From assembly GCF_003710825.1 (NCBI RefSeq), contig NZ_RHHQ01000010.1, forward strand, positions 53,864 to 117,863: a stretch of DNA of 64,000 nucleotides, written 5' to 3'. Made by a program: the position numbers and the translations under genes. The notes beneath the pieces were generated by a model, which saw only the letters and a list, made by a program, of their open reading frames with translations, did no database searches and was not told the origin of the DNA. This document shows positions 15,422 through 24,699 of the stretch, in pieces. How positions within the stretch are numbered: the first letter of the stretch is position 1; each line of letters opens with the position of its first letter. The DNA comes from Brevibacillus fluminis. GTDB taxonomy: Bacteria > Bacillota > Bacilli > Brevibacillales > Brevibacillaceae.

Positions 15422-16605
15422 GCCTTGCGCTGGCCCATCCAGTAAAACAGGTTGCTTGCCGTCGATACGCACGCACAGGTAATAAACAGAGGGGCTCCGC
15501 CATACTGCGCGAGCAAAATGCCCCCCAGCCACGGGCCGAGAAACGATCCCAGGTTGCTGAAGCTTTTCGCGCCAAAATACGTGCCTCGCATATGCTCAGG
15601 CGCCAATCCGTCGATAAAGACGTCACCGGCCGTATAGGTGAGAATTTCTCCAATCGTAAAGACAACCATTGAAATGATGAAAACAGCCCAGTTGGTGGCA
15701 AAGGCATAGCCGATATCCCCCAACGCATAGGCGACATTGCCAGCGATGATCGAGGTCAGCGCTGGCCTTTTTTCCATCCAGCGGGTAAACGGATGCTGCA
15801 GCGTCACGACAGCGATCGCATTCACGCTCATCAACACCGCAAACAGCGCTGCACCATTCGGCATCGACATCTCCGTGAATTTGGACAATGTGCTCGACAT
15901 TTGCGAATATCCGAAAGCACCAAGCGTCCCTCCCAAGATAAACAGGCGAAACGCCGCGTCCCCACTGATCACGTTCCATGCTTTCTTGAATGTGATCGGA
16001 TCTTTTTTCTGCCCTTCGATCTGTTTGATGCCGAAATGGTTCAACAATCGCTGGAGCGAAAACGCGTAAAGCAGATAAATGATTGCGGTGACCGTGAACG
16101 GCAGCGCCGATGCCTTCATCGCCAAGAGCGTGCCGATCAACGGCCCTACTGCGACACCTACGTTGATCGCGGTATAGCGCAGGGAAAAGACGCGGAAACG
16201 CTTCTCAGGAGCCGTCACGTCCGCCATCAAAGCCTGGGAGACGGGTTCATAGAATGAGCGGCAAAGTCCGCCTAGCAAATTGAGCAGGAAGAAAAATAGT
16301 ACGCCTTTTCCATATGCGAAACCGAGAAAGACGAATGCCCACACATAGAGTGCCCCTAGCATGACTCGCCGGCGTCCAATCATGTCGGAGAGTGCTCCCC
16401 CCACAAATCCGCCGATCATCCCCGCCAATGAACCCGCCCCGATGATCAGACCGATCATCCCGAGGCTCATGTCGGTGTTTTTTGATAGGTAAATAAACAA
16501 AAACGGCATGCTCATCGAGCTGGCTGCCCGAACAAAAATCGTCCCGATCACCAAGGAGTGGACAATCGGGTGAAACTCTTTGACAAACGACTTTAGCCTA
16601 TCCAT
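15379..16605 (-). CDS. Major facilitator superfamily transporter
   Basis: 408-residue protein with twelve predicted hydrophobic helices and the MFS loop 2-3 motif (GGALSDMIGRRRVM) after helix 2, with a related segment in the second half. Drug-efflux-type MFS permeases are of this length. The frame is open further upstream, but ATG 16605 with GAGGTG 5-6 bases upstream is the natural start. Substrate unknown. The 3' end overlaps the convergent SGNH gene by 43 bases and no terminator separates them. Confidence 0.9.
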   Translation of the reverse strand: MDRLKSFVKEFHPIVHSLVIGTIFVRAASSMSMPFLFIYLSKNTDMSLGMIGLIIGAGSLAGMIGGFVGGALSDMIGRRRVMLGALYVWAFVFLGFAYGKGVLFFFLLNLLGGLCRSFYEPVSQALMADVTAPEKRFRVFSLRYTAINVGVAVGPLIGTLLAMKASALPFTVTAIIYLLYAFSLQRLLNHFGIKQIEGQKKDPITFKKAWNVISGDAAFRLFILGGTLGAFGYSQMSSTLSKFTEMSMPNGAALFAVLMSVNAIAVVTLQHPFTRWMEKRPALTSIIAGNVAYALGDIGYAFATNWAVFIISMVVFTIGEILTYTAGDVFIDGLAPEHMRGTYFGAKSFSNLGSFLGPWLGGILLAQYGGAPLFITCACVSTASNLFYWMGQRKAHSSARTTRSAMRA

Positions 16606-16632
16606 GCTACACCTCACAAGTACATGCAACGA

Positions 16633-16713
16633 ATTAGAAAACCTGGCTGCGCCATGCTTTTGGCTTAAGCCGCGGTTGCACTTATACTGGATAAGAATTT
16701 TATAAATTCTTAT
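16633..16713. repeat. Single diverged copy of the palindromic repeat family
   Basis: Begins ATTAGAAAACCTGGCTGCG and continues through CGGTTGCACTTATACTGG (to 16690), matching the units at 25217-25426. The usual second GC-rich hairpin is replaced by an AT-rich palindrome (AAGAATT...AATTCTT, 16693-16711). It sits in the 5' region of the MFS gene. Confidence 0.65.
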
Positions 16714-16755
16714 CTGTATGAAAAAGTATTTTCCGAGAAAAATATATTTTCCCAA

Positions 16756-16785
16756 TTGTAGTACGATTGTAGTACCAGGACTGGA
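16756..16785. promoter_or_regulatory. Degenerate second FapR-like half-site
   Basis: Two direct copies of TTGTAGTAC 11 bases apart (16756 and 16767). The second runs into TAGTACCAGG, the left half of the FapR operator, but the right half is lost (ACTGGA). Possibly an auxiliary site or a relic. Confidence 0.35.
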
Positions 16786-16827
16786 AAAATGCAATTCCTC
16801 TTTTCAACGACAGCAAATTGTGTTATT

Positions 16828-16844
16828 TTAGTACCAGGTACTAA
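16828..16844 (+). promoter_or_regulatory. FapR operator
   Basis: TTAGTACCAGGTACTAA is a near-perfect 17-bp inverted repeat matching the FapR consensus. FapR is the malonyl-CoA-responsive repressor of fatty-acid synthesis genes in Bacillales. It lies 34 bases before the fabH start and overlaps the likely promoter (GATAAT at 16850-16855 as a possible -10). Confidence 0.88.
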
Positions 16845-16877
16845 TACTAGATAATAAAACGAACGGAGGTTTTTTCC

Positions 16878-17855
16878 ATGCAATCACTGGCACGCATTAC
16901 CGCAATCGGCTCCCACGTCCCTGCCGGCGTGATAACCAATGACGACCTGGCCGCGCTTGTGGACACCAATGATGAATGGATCGTCCAACGCACGGGTATT
17001 CGCGAGCGCCGAATCGCCCGACCTGAGGAATTCACCAGCCATTTGGCTATCGCGGCAGTTGCTGACTTGGCGCAGCGATACAACAAAGATTTGACTGACG
17101 TCGACATGATTTTGGTTTGCACCACGACACCTGACTACGCTTTTCCCTCCGTCGCCAGCATGGTGCAGGCCCATTTTGATATGAAGCATGCCGGGGCGCT
17201 TGATTTGAATGCGACCTGCGCGGGATTCGTTTACGGGCTGCAGGTCGCCAACGGCCTGATCACTTCGGGCATGCATCGCAAAATCCTCGTCATCGGGGGA
17301 GAAACACTGTCCAAAACGACCAATTATGAGGATCGCTCAACCTGCATTTTGTTCGGTGACGGCGCAGGTGCTCTGCTCATTGAGCATGACGGTGATCACG
17401 GCGGGTTCCTTGCTTCGATCAACAAGGCGGACGGAGCAGGCGGTAAACACGTCTACCGGACCGGACTTTCTACCACAATGGGCGATTTTCCAATGGAGGG
17501 TAATGGCAAAATTGTGCAAAACGGCCGTGAGGTATACAAATGGGCGGTGAGCACCGTGCCCGCCGGGATGAATGAAGTCGTCGATCAAGCAGGCGTTTCC
17601 CTTGATGCGGTGGACTGGTTCATTCCGCATAGCGCTAATATGCGGATCGTGGAGTCGATCTGCGAGCGCACCGGCTTCCCTGTGGAAAAAACGCTGACCA
17701 GCATGGAATATTTCGGCAACACCTCTTCGGCAAGCATCCCGCTCGCACTCGACCTTGGCGTGAAGCAAAACAAAGTACAGCCAGGCGATCTGATACTGCT
17801 GTACGGTTTTGGCAGCGGGCTGGTGCAAGCGGGTAGCCTGATTCGCTGGCAGTAA
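16878..17855 (+). CDS. fabH: 3-oxoacyl-ACP synthase III (KAS III)
   Basis: Condenses acyl-CoA with malonyl-ACP to start type II fatty-acid synthesis; in Bacillales it selects branched acyl-CoA primers. Seen: Cys114 in the ATCAG motif, His251 in PHSANMRI and Asn281 in GNTSSAS (the C-H-N triad), and the C-terminal GFGSGL motif. Length 325 is standard. ATG 16878 follows GGAGG. A FapR operator lies directly upstream, so transcription should rise when malonyl-CoA accumulates. Unlike many genomes, no fabF follows; a bidirectional terminator does, so this copy is monocistronic. Confidence 0.96.
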   Translation: MQSLARITAIGSHVPAGVITNDDLAALVDTNDEWIVQRTGIRERRIARPEEFTSHLAIAAVADLAQRYNKDLTDVDMILVCTTTPDYAFPSVASMVQAHFDMKHAGALDLNATCAGFVYGLQVANGLITSGMHRKILVIGGETLSKTTNYEDRSTCILFGDGAGALLIEHDGDHGGFLASINKADGAGGKHVYRTGLSTTMGDFPMEGNGKIVQNGREVYKWAVSTVPAGMNEVVDQAGVSLDAVDWFIPHSANMRIVESICERTGFPVEKTLTSMEYFGNTSSASIPLALDLGVKQNKVQPGDLILLYGFGSGLVQAGSLIRWQ

Positions 17856-17891
17856 GCGTTCCCTGCGGTGTTTTGGCGTTTCCCCTACACA

Positions 17892-17934
17892 ATCGAAAAA
17901 AGGCGCTGCCTAGCAAACTAGCAGCGCCTTTTCT
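17892..17934. terminator. Bidirectional terminator between fabH and the MBL gene
   Basis: AAAAGGCGCTGC/GCAGCGCCTTTT with A-rich left and T-rich right flanks (17896-17932). Confidence 0.88.
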
Positions 17935-17941
17935 CCATCTT

Positions 17942-18787
17942 CTATTTCTCTTCCACAACGATCTTCTCTACAATCTGCCCCTGCTCGTCCCACTTGAGCG
18001 CGCGATAGACGGCATCATGGTAAAAGCTGAACCAAGCGTTATCCGCGATCCCTTCCTTGATCAACTGCTCCTTGGCAAAAATGGAATCCATCGGATAATC
18101 GTCATAGGCCATTACCCACAGCGGATTTTGGTGTGCATGCGTTGGCAAAAGATCAGCCAGATGCAGCAAAAGCTCGCCGCCGCTCTCCATGCGGATAACC
18201 GCATGACCGTTGCTGTGTCCTCCGGTATGGGTCATCCGTATCCCGGGAATGATGTCCGTCTCCTTCCCGTATGTGATCACCTGACTCTCAATCGGACGCC
18301 AATTGTCCTCCCAATACGTATTGCGGGAGCGAATGTTCGGATTTCTCATCTCTTCCCACTCGATTTCCTGCACGTAAATCGCAGCATTGGCAAAGGTCGA
18401 GTACAGCTTGCCGTCACTGATCGAGACAAGGCCGTTCGCATGGTCGTAATGCATATGGGTCATCAGTACGATATCGATGTCATCTGTCGTAAGTCCCAGC
18501 GCTGCCAACGATTCGCTCACATTGGACTGTTGGACGACGCCGAAGTTGCGCATTTGCTTTTCGGTCAACCGATCTCGACCCAGCCCCGATTCAATCAGCA
18601 TGCGTTTTCCCGCTGCCTCAACCAAAATCGGATCGGCTCGCAGCGGAATCTGGTTCAGATCGTTATTGGGGTATCGTTTGCTCCAGAGCGGTTTTGGTAC
18701 GACACCGAACATCGCTCCCCCATCAAGCTGTGAAACGCCTCCGTCAAGCCAAGTCAGCTGGAACTCTCCCACTTGCAATCGATTCAA
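17942..18787 (-). CDS. MBL-fold metallo-hydrolase, lactonase-like (YtnP type)
   Basis: Zinc hydrolase of the metallo-beta-lactamase fold. Seen: the H-x-H-x-D-H motif H111, H113, D115, H116 (THMHYDH), a downstream GHSNGH motif, and a further metal Asp in LHLADLL. Closest remembered relatives are YtnP-like quorum-quenching lactonases. The start is TTG at 18787 (NRLQVGEF), with AAGGATG upstream; no ATG is available near. Stand-alone between two terminators. The lactone substrate is unproven. Confidence 0.85.
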   Translation of the reverse strand: MNRLQVGEFQLTWLDGGVSQLDGGAMFGVVPKPLWSKRYPNNDLNQIPLRADPILVEAAGKRMLIESGLGRDRLTEKQMRNFGVVQQSNVSESLAALGLTTDDIDIVLMTHMHYDHANGLVSISDGKLYSTFANAAIYVQEIEWEEMRNPNIRSRNTYWEDNWRPIESQVITYGKETDIIPGIRMTHTGGHSNGHAVIRMESGGELLLHLADLLPTHAHQNPLWVMAYDDYPMDSIFAKEQLIKEGIADNAWFSFYHDAVYRALKWDEQGQIVEKIVVEEK

Positions 18788-18818
18788 TTGCCAACATCCT
18801 TCCTATCCATGAAGTTCG

Positions 18819-18843
18819 AAAAAAAAAAACACCCCGCAGGGCG
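18819..18843 (-). terminator. Terminator after the 98-aa gene
   Basis: A short GC-rich stem (CGCCC/GGGGTG, loop TGCG) followed on the minus strand by a run of ten or more T residues (18819-18829). Confidence 0.6.
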
Positions 18844-18848
18844 CATGT

Positions 18849-19145
18849 TCACTTTTCCGTGATCATCACATGGTGAGCACAAGCAGCGACCTCTAGTAAA
18901 ATATCGCTTGAAACCGCTTGCACTGTCAACTGTGTTTCCGTTTTCCGATGGATGAGTCTGAATTGGGCCAACTTTTCAGAGCCTTTGTACAAGCAAACCA
19001 ATGTATGAACTGGATCAGCGCTGCCTCCAGCGATTAATGTAAGTCCGGGTGACAAGGAAAAGGTCCAATCTCCCAAACTAATCTTTTGTCCCTTCGCATA
19101 TAAAAACTGACGCTTCCCGAGCAAAATGCCATTTTCGCTCATCAT
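18849..19145 (-). CDS. Hypothetical protein, 98 aa
   Basis: Unrecognised small soluble protein, beta-strand-rich by appearance, opening MMSENGILLGKRQFLY. ATG 19145 (or 19142) follows GGAAGGTGG, which would be coding if the more upstream ATG at 19163 were used. It is divergent from the giant GGDEF protein gene (200-base gap). Association with c-di-GMP signalling is possible but rests only on adjacency. Confidence 0.6.
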   Translation of the reverse strand: MMSENGILLGKRQFLYAKGQKISLGDWTFSLSPGLTLIAGGSADPVHTLVCLYKGSEKLAQFRLIHRKTETQLTVQAVSSDILLEVAACAHHVMITEK

Positions 19146-19345
19146 GTGCCACCTTCCGATCATCCAAAATAATTCGACGTGTTTTTATTTTGCAATGAAT
19201 TTGCAGGAAAGGGAAGGGCTTCGACAAAACTTCTAATAACATGACAGAAATTAATCTGAAACGAAAGAGCTAGATACTTTTCTCAATTATTCATTTATAT
19301 TAAGATTTACTTAGTATGAATTTATTTTTAAAACGGAGTGACAAC

Positions 19346-22300
19346 ATGGAAGAAACGGTCAACCTTCCTCAACGTTTATGCATGACGCTCGATCATCAGC
19401 CTGACCAATCCCTGATGACGATTCACGCGCCGGCATGGACCTATTTTTCCAAGAGCCGAATCGAGGAACGACTCCAAGGATGGAGCGCCCTTGCTGTTGG
19501 CGATGCGTTTCGGGTGCCTGTTGGGCAGCATTGGAAGAACGGGGATCTAATCGTTTCTCTGCCATCATTGCCTGAAGGATTTCTTCCGCTACCGCAGTTG
19601 ACTTGGGAAGACTTCTGTATCGATTCGGTACAGACCATACTCAGAAAGATTGGCCAAGCGATGCAACAACTGCATGCCAATAATTTTTATATGGGAATGG
19701 TGCCGCTGGATTTGCTCTATGTTCATCCAATTTCACTTGAAGTGAAAATCGATATCCAGCCATTTCCAACCGCTCACCCGTTTGCGCATTTTATTTTGCC
19801 TGACTTTCCGCAGCCGTTAGTATCACGGTATGCGCGTTTTCCGGAATTTTCAGCAGTGGCAGATTTTTACGCATTCGGTCAGCTTGTTCACTGGTTCCTA
19901 AGCGGTACTTTCGCTCACGAGGCAGGTTTGAACGAACGGGAAGCCGCTGTGCTCCCCCCGCAACTCGCACGTCCCCTCGCCACCCTGTTGAAAACGCCGG
20001 AACGTTTCCATTCCCTGGCCGAAATTTGCAATCATTTGCAAATCAATATGAAACCGTTTCCTTTAGATGCACCTGCCACAGGACGCCACTCTGCCCTCCT
20101 CCATCCGATCAGCTCGCCGATTATGCCCAAAGAGCAAGCCAAGCTGCGCAAGTTTTTGCGGCAACCGTCCAAACGCTTTCTCGGTCTGTTTTGTGAGGAT
20201 GTGGCCCTGCGTCATGACATTTACTTTCAGCATTTGACGGAAGTGACGGATCGCCATTTTTGGTTTGTGGTCAAATGCAAGCACTTACCGTTTTCTACCT
20301 TGCACGAGGTCATCTCGCGCTCGCTACATATAACAGCCGACATTCTCCCGTCGGCTCGCCCGAAACTGCAGCAGCTGGCACATCATTTCAGCCGCATCAT
20401 CAATCAGCATCACGAGGGATTTCGCATCTACGCCGCCCTTGCCGATTGGGTGAACAGCTTTTTGCGTGAGATTTTACCGATCATCTCAAATCGAGCCATT
20501 TATTACGTATTGGAAGATTGCGAGCTGTTCGATGAGGAATCACAAAAAGTATTTGTTCACTTTTGGCAAAAGTATGGCAGTAAACTGACGGGTTTGCACA
20601 TTTTGTTCAGCGGAAAACATAGACCGAGCCTCATTTCAGCCAGGATGATTACCTCACTGTCAGTCGGAGAAAAGACGCAGTCGCTCTATGAGCATCTTTT
20701 ACTCTCACAACTCGGAAAAGCGGAGCCATCGCTTCTGGCAACACTGTCGGAAATGTTGGCCGCAGCAAAAGCGGACTTCCACCATTGCCCTCTTCTGCTA
20801 AGCGAATGGGTTCGGCAAGGCCACCTGCAATTCGGGACGGATGGCTGGTTATTGACACCGCAGGCTACGAGTGGAGATTGGCCGCAAGCAGTGCGCCCTA
20901 TCATCACGAAGCGGCTGGCGAAACTGTCTGAAATGGAAAACAAGCTGCTCCGATTCATCGCCTGCTTACCGCAGCCGGTCCGGATTCAAGAGCTGCTTTC
21001 GGCTAATAAGGTGGAGACCTGTGGGTTGTCCACGGCACTCATTCGGCTTTCCCGCTTTGGGCTGCTCACCGTCTACAGCGAGAATCACATCTATCTCCAC
21101 GCTGACATCGCCCAGCAGGTGTGGGAGGAGCGCGAAGATCTCGAGCGGCAGAGGTACCGGCAAAAGGCGCTGGAGATGCTGTACAGGGCGTATCCTGCCT
21201 CTCTGCCACCGCTGATTGAGCTAGCGCGGCAATCCTGCAACGAACGATTGCTCTATTTTTTTCTAATCAAGTATTACCGCCAAACCCGGTTCCTTTTGTC
21301 ACTACAGGATCGTCTCAAGCTTCTGAATGAATTGCGTGCACTGCAATTGTGGCTGCAGCGGAACAAGATCAATTGCTGGGACCGCCAGCTGTACATGGTC
21401 TTCCTCAGCCTCAATCAGTTCACCGAAGCAGAGCAGACCGCGTTGCGCCTTTTCCAGCGCACTGGTGATGATTACGACCGCTTTTCATGGATGCGTGTCC
21501 AGCTGTTTTTGAACCAGGTGGACTTGCAGCAATTGAAGCACGAGCTGAGTCAATATGTGCAGAATCGGTCCAAACCGTTGCTTGAACGCTCACGCGCCGC
21601 CGACTTGCTCTTGTATACGGATTCGTTTTCTCCGCTTGGCCGAGAAGAAGCGCAGGCCATCGACATGTTTTACCGCAATGAATTTTACCCGCGGCGCAAT
21701 GAGTTGTCGGTGCGCATTTTCGCTGAGTTTTCGATCATCTACACGATCATGCTATTTCAATATTTTCCGGAGCAGGAAGCATGGGCGTCGGCTCTCTTGA
21801 ACAAGCTGGAATCCTTGCTGCAGACGTCACAGCACATCGACCTGTTGATCAATCTGTTCAACTGCTATATTTTCCACAGCAATGTCCACCTCTCCCGCAC
21901 CTATAATCAGAGGCAGCTGGAAACCTCACGGCGGTACGGATACACGACCAAGGAGCAGCTAAGCTGCATCAATGGCATGGAGCTTTCCGTTTTTCACGGC
22001 GATTTGGCCGGGTTCCGCTACCATTTGGCACAGCTGCAGCAGACCGGCAATGTCAAGCGTTGGGACTTGCAAGAGCAGCTGCTGATGCACCAGCTTTTAT
22101 ACGCCTGCGAGTGGGAAGACTGGAGGACGTTTGCAGAAATCACGAGCCAACTGGCGCGCAAGCAGCTGACGGATTTCAGTCAGCAGCAGCAAGCGCTGTA
22201 TGAGAGCTACGCTGCCTACCGCAGGCGACAGCCCTTACCTGAACCGTTCAAATGGCCGCTGCAAAACGAATTTTCGCTGTTTCAGGACGGGCTTTACCTC

Positions 22301-23617
22301 GCGGATACGGGAGAGATCGCGATGGCGCTGTACGCCTTCAAACAAAGCATCGCCATGAATGGGTACCGGCTGCAAAGCGGTTGGGCCTACCGCGAGCTCA
22401 TCAGCCTCATGATTGCGCACGATTCCCCCGATACGGAATTGTGGCTCAACCGCTTTGAGGAGTTTATCTTGAACTATGGGTACCAGCTATTTTGGCCCGA
22501 TTTGTACCGCGCGAATGCCGCCTGGTCGCTGAAGCGGGAAAACGCCCAGCGCGCCATGCTCTATTTGCGCAGGGCGATCAACGGCTATCAATTGATCGAA
22601 AAGACCGGCTTGCAGGTTCAACTCGGTCACGAACTGAAGCGGATCGTCAATCCGGCGCTTCCCGAGACCGTGCAAAAATGGGGCAATGACCCGATGCTTG
22701 CACAGCTGATCACAGAGCGCGAGCAATTCCTTCATCAATCACTCGACTTGTCTGTGATCATTCAGCTGAGCCAGCAAGTCACCAAATCGTTGGAGCTCTC
22801 CTCCACCATCCAGCGGCTGGTGCACGCGCTGTTCGAGTATTTTCCGATCCAACGCCTGTCCATATGCTATCGCCTGAACTATCGGACCGAGACGGATACA
22901 TATTCCGCGTCCGGACTAATCGATGACGATGAGCTGTTCCGCTTCCAGATCGCAAAACGCAAGCTCGCCTGTCGTCGATATACGCTGTACCAGCGCGATC
23001 AGCAAGCGATTACACTTGAGGCATATACGGCCAAGATCGACGGCAATGAGCTGTCCCACATGGAGCAGTTTCTCTCCTTCATCAAGCCGCATATCGCCAA
23101 TACGCTCTTGTATACCGAGATGATGATTGACGATTTGACCGGTTTTTACCAGCGTCGTTATTTTATCGAGCGGCTGACGCAAGAGTTCGGGGTCGCCAAG
23201 CTGTATGGCCTGGACTTGTCCCTGATCATGATCGATCTGGACAACTTTCGCCGCGTCAACGAGTACGGTCATCAGGAAGGGGATAAGGTGTTAAAGGAAA
23301 TCGCGGCCCTAGTGCGCAGCTTGCTCCGGAAAAATGACATCCCCGGACGGTATGGCGGTGAGGAAATGCTTTTGATCCTGCCTAAGACGGATGGCAAGGT
23401 CGCCTTGAAGCTGGCGCGCGAAATCCGCCAGGTCATCGAGGAATCATTCGCATTCGGGCGCCCGTACGTGGTGACCGCCAGCATTGGGGTCTCCTCCCTC
23501 GAAACATGCAACGCCGCATCAGTCGATGAGCTGATCCGGCTTGCCGACGATGCCGAAATCAGTGCCAAAACAACGGGAAAAAACAAAGTGGTCGCCGCTT
23601 GGCAATCCACGGAATAA
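19346..23617 (+). CDS. Giant sensor protein: kinase-like/STAND-like N-terminus, helical repeats, GAF-like, GGDEF diguanylate cyclase
   Basis: 1423 residues. Residues ~30-250 resemble a protein kinase but without catalytic residues: the catalytic loop region (98-126, AMQQLHANNFYMG) has lost HRD and the following Asn, while the helix-F pattern DFYAFGQLVHWFLSG (173-187) is kept. Residues ~260-600 resemble a STAND/AAA module with no P-loop Lys at the expected site (278-291) but a Walker-B-like VLEDCELFDEES (388-399). Then ~450 residues of TPR-like helices, a GAF-like region (~1090-1255) and a C-terminal GGDEF domain (DDLTGFYQRRYF at ~1262, active site GGEEM 1337-1341, inhibitory I-site RKND 1328-1331). 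The cyclase therefore looks active and c-di-GMP-inhibited, with pseudoenzyme sensing modules. ATG 19346 follows GGAGTG. No membrane segments: a cytosolic integrator. Confidence 0.85.
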   Translation: MEETVNLPQRLCMTLDHQPDQSLMTIHAPAWTYFSKSRIEERLQGWSALAVGDAFRVPVGQHWKNGDLIVSLPSLPEGFLPLPQLTWEDFCIDSVQTILRKIGQAMQQLHANNFYMGMVPLDLLYVHPISLEVKIDIQPFPTAHPFAHFILPDFPQPLVSRYARFPEFSAVADFYAFGQLVHWFLSGTFAHEAGLNEREAAVLPPQLARPLATLLKTPERFHSLAEICNHLQINMKPFPLDAPATGRHSALLHPISSPIMPKEQAKLRKFLRQPSKRFLGLFCEDVALRHDIYFQHLTEVTDRHFWFVVKCKHLPFSTLHEVISRSLHITADILPSARPKLQQLAHHFSRIINQHHEGFRIYAALADWVNSFLREILPIISNRAIYYVLEDCELFDEESQKVFVHFWQKYGSKLTGLHILFSGKHRPSLISARMITSLSVGEKTQSLYEHLLLSQLGKAEPSLLATLSEMLAAAKADFHHCPLLLSEWVRQGHLQFGTDGWLLTPQATSGDWPQAVRPIITKRLAKLSEMENKLLRFIACLPQPVRIQELLSANKVETCGLSTALIRLSRFGLLTVYSENHIYLHADIAQQVWEEREDLERQRYRQKALEMLYRAYPASLPPLIELARQSCNERLLYFFLIKYYRQTRFLLSLQDRLKLLNELRALQLWLQRNKINCWDRQLYMVFLSLNQFTEAEQTALRLFQRTGDDYDRFSWMRVQLFLNQVDLQQLKHELSQYVQNRSKPLLERSRAADLLLYTDSFSPLGREEAQAIDMFYRNEFYPRRNELSVRIFAEFSIIYTIMLFQYFPEQEAWASALLNKLESLLQTSQHIDLLINLFNCYIFHSNVHLSRTYNQRQLETSRRYGYTTKEQLSCINGMELSVFHGDLAGFRYHLAQLQQTGNVKRWDLQEQLLMHQLLYACEWEDWRTFAEITSQLARKQLTDFSQQQQALYESYAAYRRRQPLPEPFKWPLQNEFSLFQDGLYLADTGEIAMALYAFKQSIAMNGYRLQSGWAYRELISLMIAHDSPDTELWLNRFEEFILNYGYQLFWPDLYRANAAWSLKRENAQRAMLYLRRAINGYQLIEKTGLQVQLGHELKRIVNPALPETVQKWGNDPMLAQLITEREQFLHQSLDLSVIIQLSQQVTKSLELSSTIQRLVHALFEYFPIQRLSICYRLNYRTETDTYSASGLIDDDELFRFQIAKRKLACRRYTLYQRDQQAITLEAYTAKIDGNELSHMEQFLSFIKPHIANTLLYTEMMIDDLTGFYQRRYFIERLTQEFGVAKLYGLDLSLIMIDLDNFRRVNEYGHQEGDKVLKEIAALVRSLLRKNDIPGRYGGEEMLLILPKTDGKVALKLAREIRQVIEESFAFGRPYVVTASIGVSSLETCNAASVDELIRLADDAEISAKTTGKNKVVAAWQSTE

Positions 23618-23630
23618 CGCGATTCAATAA

Positions 23631-23658
23631 AAAACCCCCTGACCATTCAGGGGGTTTT
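23631..23658. terminator. Bidirectional terminator between the GGDEF gene and hom
   Basis: AAAACCCCCTGA/TCAGGGGGTTTT, symmetric, used by convergent genes. The hom stop codon lies inside it. Confidence 0.88.
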
Positions 23659-24687
23659 GTGCATCATCAAAATATGCTCCAGGTCTTTGCATGCGGCTGC
23701 TGCCGCTGCGCGAGGGTCCGATTTTCCGCCGATTACAAGCAGCTCGCCCATTACGTCGGTCTCGACCATAACGGCTTTTGTCGCGCCATTCACCTGTGCG
23801 AAGCTGTGCTCAGCCGGATATAGACGGGGCTTGACGCTTGCGCAGATCCCGTGTGCTGTCCGGCATATTTCCCCGGTCAGCTTGGGGACGAGGTTTTGCT
23901 CGCGCCACTGTAGCATTTGCTCCACTGTGATCCCGGTGATCCCTTCTCGTTCAATCTGCTCAAGCCGAAGCCCGGCATCAAAGAGTGCGTTTGCCAAGAT
24001 CACCAGTTTGCAAGCTGTATCCCAACCTTCCAGATCAAAGCGGGGATCCGGCTCCGCGATACCGCGACGCTTGGCCTCAGCCACCGCTTCCTCAAAGGGC
24101 ACGTTGTCCTGGTACATCTTGCTTAAAATGAAGTTGGTCGTGCCGGTGAAAATGCCGACGAATCGACTCACCTCGCAACCGGCCAAATTGTACTCGGCCA
24201 AATCGATGGTGGGCAACGCCGCTGCAGTTGCCCCGCTGATTTTAAGCATAACCTGATGTTCCTCGGCCAGCCTTTTCAACCCCGGATAATCGAAGACAAG
24301 CGCCCCTTTGGAAATCGAGATCACATGCATGCTGCACCGGAGCGCTGTCGTGATGTACTCGTACGCCGGACCACCTGTGACGAAATCAGTCGGTCCTGCT
24401 TCGATCACCACGTCGGCCCCAGAGCCCTGTAAAAATGCTGTGCCTGTATGTGCCTCCGATGCTTCCGGCGACGCTTGCAAGCCGCCTGAAGCCGCCGTGA
24501 GGGCTGCAAGCTGCTCGCCTGGCAAGCCCGCTTGGTGATACAGACCTTTTTTTGAGCCGCAGACCCCGACAATGCGCACGTCCGCCTGATAGCGCTGCAG
24601 ATAGCGCTCTCTACGCTTCCCGATCAGCTCCGCCACATGCCAGCCCACTCGACCAAAGCCCGTGATGACGATATTCCACTGTTTCAC
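23647..24687 (-). CDS. hom: Homoserine dehydrogenase (short, no ACT domain)
   Basis: NAD(P)H-dependent reduction of aspartate semialdehyde to homoserine in the threonine/methionine branch. Seen: the Rossmann glycine motif GFGRVG (9-14), GTTNFILSKM and AKRRGIAEPDPRFDLEGWDTACKL-type catalytic segment, all diagnostic. Length 346 lacks the ~100-residue ACT regulatory domain of many Bacillales enzymes, so threonine feedback may be absent or different. Start is GTG 24687 with AGGAGGG 8 bases upstream. Twelve bases after an unknown gene on the same strand, so an operon. Confidence 0.92.
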   Translation of the reverse strand: MKQWNIVITGFGRVGWHVAELIGKRRERYLQRYQADVRIVGVCGSKKGLYHQAGLPGEQLAALTAASGGLQASPEASEAHTGTAFLQGSGADVVIEAGPTDFVTGGPAYEYITTALRCSMHVISISKGALVFDYPGLKRLAEEHQVMLKISGATAAALPTIDLAEYNLAGCEVSRFVGIFTGTTNFILSKMYQDNVPFEEAVAEAKRRGIAEPDPRFDLEGWDTACKLVILANALFDAGLRLEQIEREGITGITVEQMLQWREQNLVPKLTGEICRTAHGICASVKPRLYPAEHSFAQVNGATKAVMVETDVMGELLVIGGKSDPRAAAAAACKDLEHILMMHKTP

Positions 24688-24699
24688 CTTGTAGCCCTC

